64,000 bases of DNA. Source: Chiridota heheva. Lineage: Eukaryota; Echinodermata; Holothuroidea; Apodida; Chiridotidae. The DNA lies in contig JAIGNY010000581.1 of the NCBI GenBank assembly GCA_020152595.1, positions 1,541,501-1,605,500 on the forward strand, read 5' to 3'. The notes beneath the pieces are model-generated. The model was given only the letters and a program-made list of their open reading frames with translations, made no database searches and was not told the origin of the DNA. How positions within the stretch are numbered: position 1 is the first letter of the stretch; each line of letters starts with the position of its first letter. Shown here one piece after another: positions 59,685 to 64,000 of this stretch. A program made the translations under genes and the position numbers.

Positions 59685-61060
59685 TGAATGAAGGAATGAC
59701 ATCTGCTCTTATATTACACAATCCAGTGTCCTTACCCATCAGCCTTATTCTCCTGAAAAAATTTTGACCACAGATTTCCATCTAAAAGCAATCACAAGCA
59801 GTAAATCATTTTAACAGTGGTGCTGTTTGGACTCATAATAAATTCCTTGAATTTGGTTAAAAAGAAATAGCACTATAATTGGTCACAATCACTTAATCAG
59901 ACCCCATGTATCATAAATATTCTTGTGCCTACAGTACAGTACACTCAATGTGTGGGTTTAATTGTGGTCCGGGTTCAAGAGGATTAGAACAATACAAGTC
60001 ATCTGGTTGTATACCTGACCAAACTAGTTCCTGGAAAATATGAACATATCTCTACTACTACTACTATGCTATTACCCATGATCTACAGGTCTACAGTATG
60101 CCCACCAATTAATAGTATATTGGGGTCAAGGTAGAAGCGTTCTGGTTGTTGCCCTGTTTTTAACAGATTCTACCACCTAAGAATAGTATATTACCAATCT
60201 TGAGCTTTAACAAATGATTCAAACAGTCTTTAAATTCGGTAAATTGACACTTAAAAACTATCAAATTCCTGAAATCAAATTTTCAAAATATGGTTGACCA
60301 AAGTACAAGGATTTTTCAGTTATGACAGATTTGTGATGTACGATTGACTAAAAACAGCTTCAAAAGATCTTAAAGTCTTTCAATGCCCTAAATTTCAGTC
60401 ATAAAAGTTGATCCGAATATCTATTTGACTTGGAAAACATTGTTGTACATGCAAAGTAGTGGTTTCCCAACATTCTCTTCTTATCCAAACTATTCATTGA
60501 ATTAATCATGTATGCAAACAGATCATATTATTTCTGTAAGTAGAGCATACAATCCCAACCGATGCAGTGAAGAACATAACTTTCCTTTTAACCATTAAAT
60601 AATTACCGCAAGAATACCTCAAAGTTTTGATCGACATGATTATGGACTATTAAAGACAGCATTTCCTCCTCAAATTGCAGTACCTGCAGCAACAGAATAT
60701 ACACTAGTGCAGTAAGTGTGCAGTAGTGTATAACTCATGATATGCCAGAAAGATAGTCATTTAACAAGTCCATTATGTACTATACTCATTGAAATAGAAA
60801 TGCCTCATTAGACCAGACAGATACACATTACAAGTGTGACAAGCTATGAAAGATCAATTATACTGTTTTAATATTTTTCACAGGAAATAAATGGTTAAAA
60901 CTGAACAAGTTCATCAATGCTAAACAGTATGAAAAGCTATGGAAGATCAATCATGCCTTTCTAATGTTTTTAAAATAAGAGATTAATGTTGAAACAAAAC
61001 AAGTTTGTTAATGACAGACAGTAAAAAAAGATGGCAAAATCAAAAGAGTTAAAAGAGCAA
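59685..61060. other. Unremarkable intron
   Basis: A diverged direct repeat, aagctatgaaagatcaattat / aaagctatggaagatcaatca-like, lies near 60842 and 60934 (about 92-bp period). Nothing else seen. Confidence 0.55.
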
Positions 61061-61067
61061 TTTATAG

Positions 61068-61470
61068 CAGACCCCTTTCGTCATTTAAAAATGGGCAGGG
61101 TGCTAGATTTGTTGAGAGGCACATTAATGTGTGTGCAAAATGCTGCACCTTTTCGAAGTGAGGTCCATGGGCCCCTTAAGGCTTACAGTAAGTCCCTGGT
61201 GAAGCTCTGGGATTTTAGCTACAATCATACTGCAGAATGAAACTATTCTGACTGACAAAACAGGACAATTTCTTACTATTTTATTATTCTGAATCCATTT
61301 AAAATATTTCATTTATGAGGTTAATTAAGATTAATAAGTTTTTGAAGAATCTTTTTGAATTTATATATTTTTTCAAATTTTTCTGAGGGGCAGGCACACC
61401 AAAAGGGAGACAGGGCACAACGGAAGGGCAGGGCAAACCGCCCCTCTGAAACAGCAAAGCTAGGGCACTG
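61068..61470 (-). mobile_element. CAG...CTG MITE with 5-bp target duplications (copy 6, inverse)
   Basis: 403 bp from cagacccctttcgtcattta to gcaaagctagggcactg. Flanks tatag and tacag differ at one base. Landmarks match the other copies in inverse orientation. The 69-residue plus-strand frame is not a gene. Confidence 0.85.
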
Positions 61471-61474
61471 TACA

Positions 61475-62035
61475 GTATAAGCTGAGACAATTAATTGAAT
61501 GATTGGTCACATACAGTAGAGAGAAAGAAATCTCAAAAAATAAATTGTAAAAGAAATATTCAACTTTTGCTTTCCATGAATGAATTATCCAATCAGGGAC
61601 TCAGGAAGATATCCCACAAAACATCTCCCAGTTCCATTTAACTTCACTCAAAATTTACAAAGCCCTAATAACAGTCTTCTAAACAGTATTAAGTGATATT
61701 ACTGTATCTCTCCCAAATATCCTCTTCAAGTTTTAATTACATAGGAATTTTTTTGTGTGGGTTTCAGCCACTGAATTTGCAGGAAATAAAACTGAATCTG
61801 TAAATGCAAATGAGGATAATAGTCTGAAATATCTTATCAACAAATATTCTCTAAATCCTTATCAAATGCTCTTACTACAAAAGAAAAAAAACTGTTTTGC
61901 CTTTGATGTTTTTTTTATTATCTAGCATCCCCCTTTCCCTAACAAAAACATATTTATTCACACATTAAACTAAACCACCCTCATTTAGACATCTAATGAT
62001 CAAGCCTACATAATTGTAGTAATTCAGCACTTGTC
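61475..62035. other. Unremarkable intron
   Basis: No repeats or frames of note. Confidence 0.6.
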
Positions 62036-62039
62036 CTTC

Positions 62040-62597
62040 TGTGGTCAAGCATGTTTATCTTATATGAAAGAGGACTTCAAAAGAAACAAAATGGTGAAGA
62101 AAGCATTACAAAATCTTATTCCGTTAAGGAGATATTCAAGTTTATAAAGTTTGGTACCATTTCTGTGGAAATGACTGAAATCAGACTATTTGTGATGTCA
62201 CAGCCTCAGATTCCTCAAAGTCTTTATGTATTTTAAAAAAGGTATATTTAATTTTACTATTTAGATTATTTTTCCTCAAACTTTCTTCAGGTGGTATATT
62301 TTGAATACCTGTTCTAGATTCAGATTTACTACTTTTTTGACATATCTTATGGTTTTTAAGCCACAAAATCGCAGGACAAATTATGATAGAATACATCAAG
62401 ACTTTGAGGAATCTGAGGCTATGACATCACAAGTAGTCTGATATCAGTCATTTCTACACAATGATACCAAACTTTAAACTTAAATATCTCCTTAACGGAA
62501 TAAGATTTTTGAATGCTTTTTCACCATTTTGTTTCTTTTTAAGTCCTATTTCAAATAAGATTAATATGCTTGACCACTGAACTGATCTTTTAAAACA
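62040..62597. mobile_element. TTAA MITE family B copy, left end truncated
   Basis: Starts at gtggtcaagcatgtttatct, without the aaggattagttcag tip. It retains both arms (cctcagattcctcaaagtct pairs with agactttgaggaatctgagg) and the right end gaccactgaactgatctttt followed by aa. Confidence 0.88.
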
Positions 62598-62599
62598 AT

Positions 62600-64000
62600 C
62601 CAACAAAAAAAACAACACAAGAATTAAAAATGTATATAACAAAAACCCATGAACAACTATTATTGCACCTTGAGTGAGATTACCCTCCCAGTCAACCGTA
62701 GTATTTAGGTCAAAATTGTCACTGCAATTACTGCATAAACAAGAGAGAAAAATTCCTCAAAACAAAAAGCTCAACTTTCTCAAAACTATTCACTTCTGGG
62801 TACATCTGACACCACTTGAAGAGTTCAGACACTTTTGAGCCTTCCCCAGTATACATGAAACCCTAGATGAGGATTTGTGGTAGCCTGCTGAGGTGGAAGG
62901 TGGTTTTCATTTGTCCTTAGAAGTGAAAACAGTAAGGTCAACCATGGAGCTATGGGTCAACACTGAGACTTTCTTTGGGAAGTGCATTCACACTCAAGTA
63001 TGAGCTCATGATCAGATCCACTGCAGGCCATCAGATCAGTTGATATTTTTACTGTGAGAATGACTTACCGGATCCAAATGCAGGCACTTGATTTTGATAA
63101 ATCTTCTACAGTAGGTGTGGGTAGGATCATAGTCCAGAGCAGGCCGTCAGATCCACCACTGAGATTCTCAAAACCACAACATCACTCATGTTGTAGCTCA
63201 GCAATGAGTTTGCAATAACTAAATAATGTGATAAATGTGCATTACTCATCTTTGAATTTTATATTCATAAAGAACAGTCGTGTAACGAAGGTAATTGTAC
63301 AATCTGGAAGAACCGTTCATTTTAAAGGATTCTTCACATAAGTTTTCATTTCCATATATGTATGATAAATAATAATGAGAGATGTACAACTGTACATCAC
63401 TATCAGCCAGGTCGGTAGCCAGGAATTTTTGTAAGGGGGTGCACAATCACTTCACGGCAGGGTGGGGGGCACAAGCACTTCATGAGGGGAACATTATGTT
63501 ATATTTTTTAGTTTTATTTTTGCAAAGGGGGTCACACACCTTTACAAGAAGCACGCCCCTCCCCCGTGCTGGGCCCCATGTTGGATGGGCCTGCTATCAG
63601 CCTATCAAACTTTGCACTAACTTTGTCCATTACATTTACAAACTCAATCTAAATATGAACTGATGAACTCAAAATGTTTGAAAACAAATCAAACTTAAGT
63701 TTTACCTATAAATGACTGAATCATGGCACTGTATACAGTCTCCATCCATTTCAAAGAAAAGGAGAGGTGTAATATCCATCCATCCATCATTATATAATTG
63801 CTCACCTCTGAACCCTCTCTACCCTATGAAACAAGACCTGTCACATCTTGCAGCCTTGGTCACTTAACATATACATATACAAGTACCAGATCCACTTGGG
63901 AACAAAATTATGTTTTCATGCAATAAGTCCGAAAATACATAGAATTATTAAAAACCAAAAACATTCTTGAAGAAGCATAATGACATCTCCCTGGAGCCGA
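62600..64000. other. Intron with a decayed CAG-type strip
   Basis: Around 63410-63560, cggtagccaggaattttt and a G-rich strip recall worn hAT-type non-autonomous elements, but no paired end is found. The open strip ending cggtaagtca near 63068 on the minus strand was considered as an exon and rejected. No start-codon exon of the myosin is found here. Confidence 0.45.

Noticed and set aside
63068-63135. Possible extra exon on the minus strand ending at a cggtaagtca donor
   Set aside because: The open strip has no similarity to the myosin N-terminal region and would not join in a recognisable way to TYSGLF.

Overview
This window is animal nuclear DNA, most likely from a marine invertebrate and probably a deuterostome such as an echinoderm, although the species cannot be fixed. 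The DNA is AT-rich and has GT-AG introns tens of kilobases long, tRNA-derived SINEs, long minisatellites and many palindromic miniature transposons. There is no bacterial-style gene packing and no CRISPR array, rRNA gene or intact tRNA gene.

I can support one protein-coding gene. It lies on the minus strand and covers the whole window: a class II (conventional) myosin heavy chain, closest in my judgement to the non-muscle/smooth-muscle type. Four consecutive coding exons of the motor domain are present, in transcript order 55231-55075, 24746-24719, 24390-24273 and 938-846. Together they give 396 nt, or 132 uninterrupted codons, running from the [14 protein letters not shown] segment through the P-loop GESGAGKT and loop 1 to the start of switch I (NDNSSRF). 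Splice sites, phases and exon sizes (157, 28, 118 and 93 nt) agree with one another. The start-codon exon lies beyond 64000 and the rest of the motor, neck and rod lies below position 1.

More than 99% of the window is intron: intron A is at least 8.8 kb (55232-64000), intron B is 30.3 kb, intron C is 328 bp, intron D is 23.3 kb, and part of a fifth intron occupies 1-845. These introns carry mobile-element debris. I recognise at least five families of TTAA-flanked palindromic MITEs, four of which start TTAAAGGA; a CAG...CTG family of about 370-430 bp with 5-bp target duplications; a TTA-flanked family rich in TGAGTCA-type motifs; a 964-bp fold-back inside a local tandem duplication; several SINEs; and seven or more minisatellite or tandem arrays. 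Nested insertions give a relative chronology, and two filled/empty-site comparisons can be made inside the window itself.

I found no new multi-gene system. The points most worth following up are: the shared TTAAAGGA ends of several unrelated palindromic MITE families; a 0.75-kb minisatellite that grew from a short segment inside a SINE; a 1-kb minisatellite whose two halves are inverted; the in-window empty sites that fix the TTAA target of one family; and the longer loop 1 of the myosin, whose codons sit beside a 23-kb intron.
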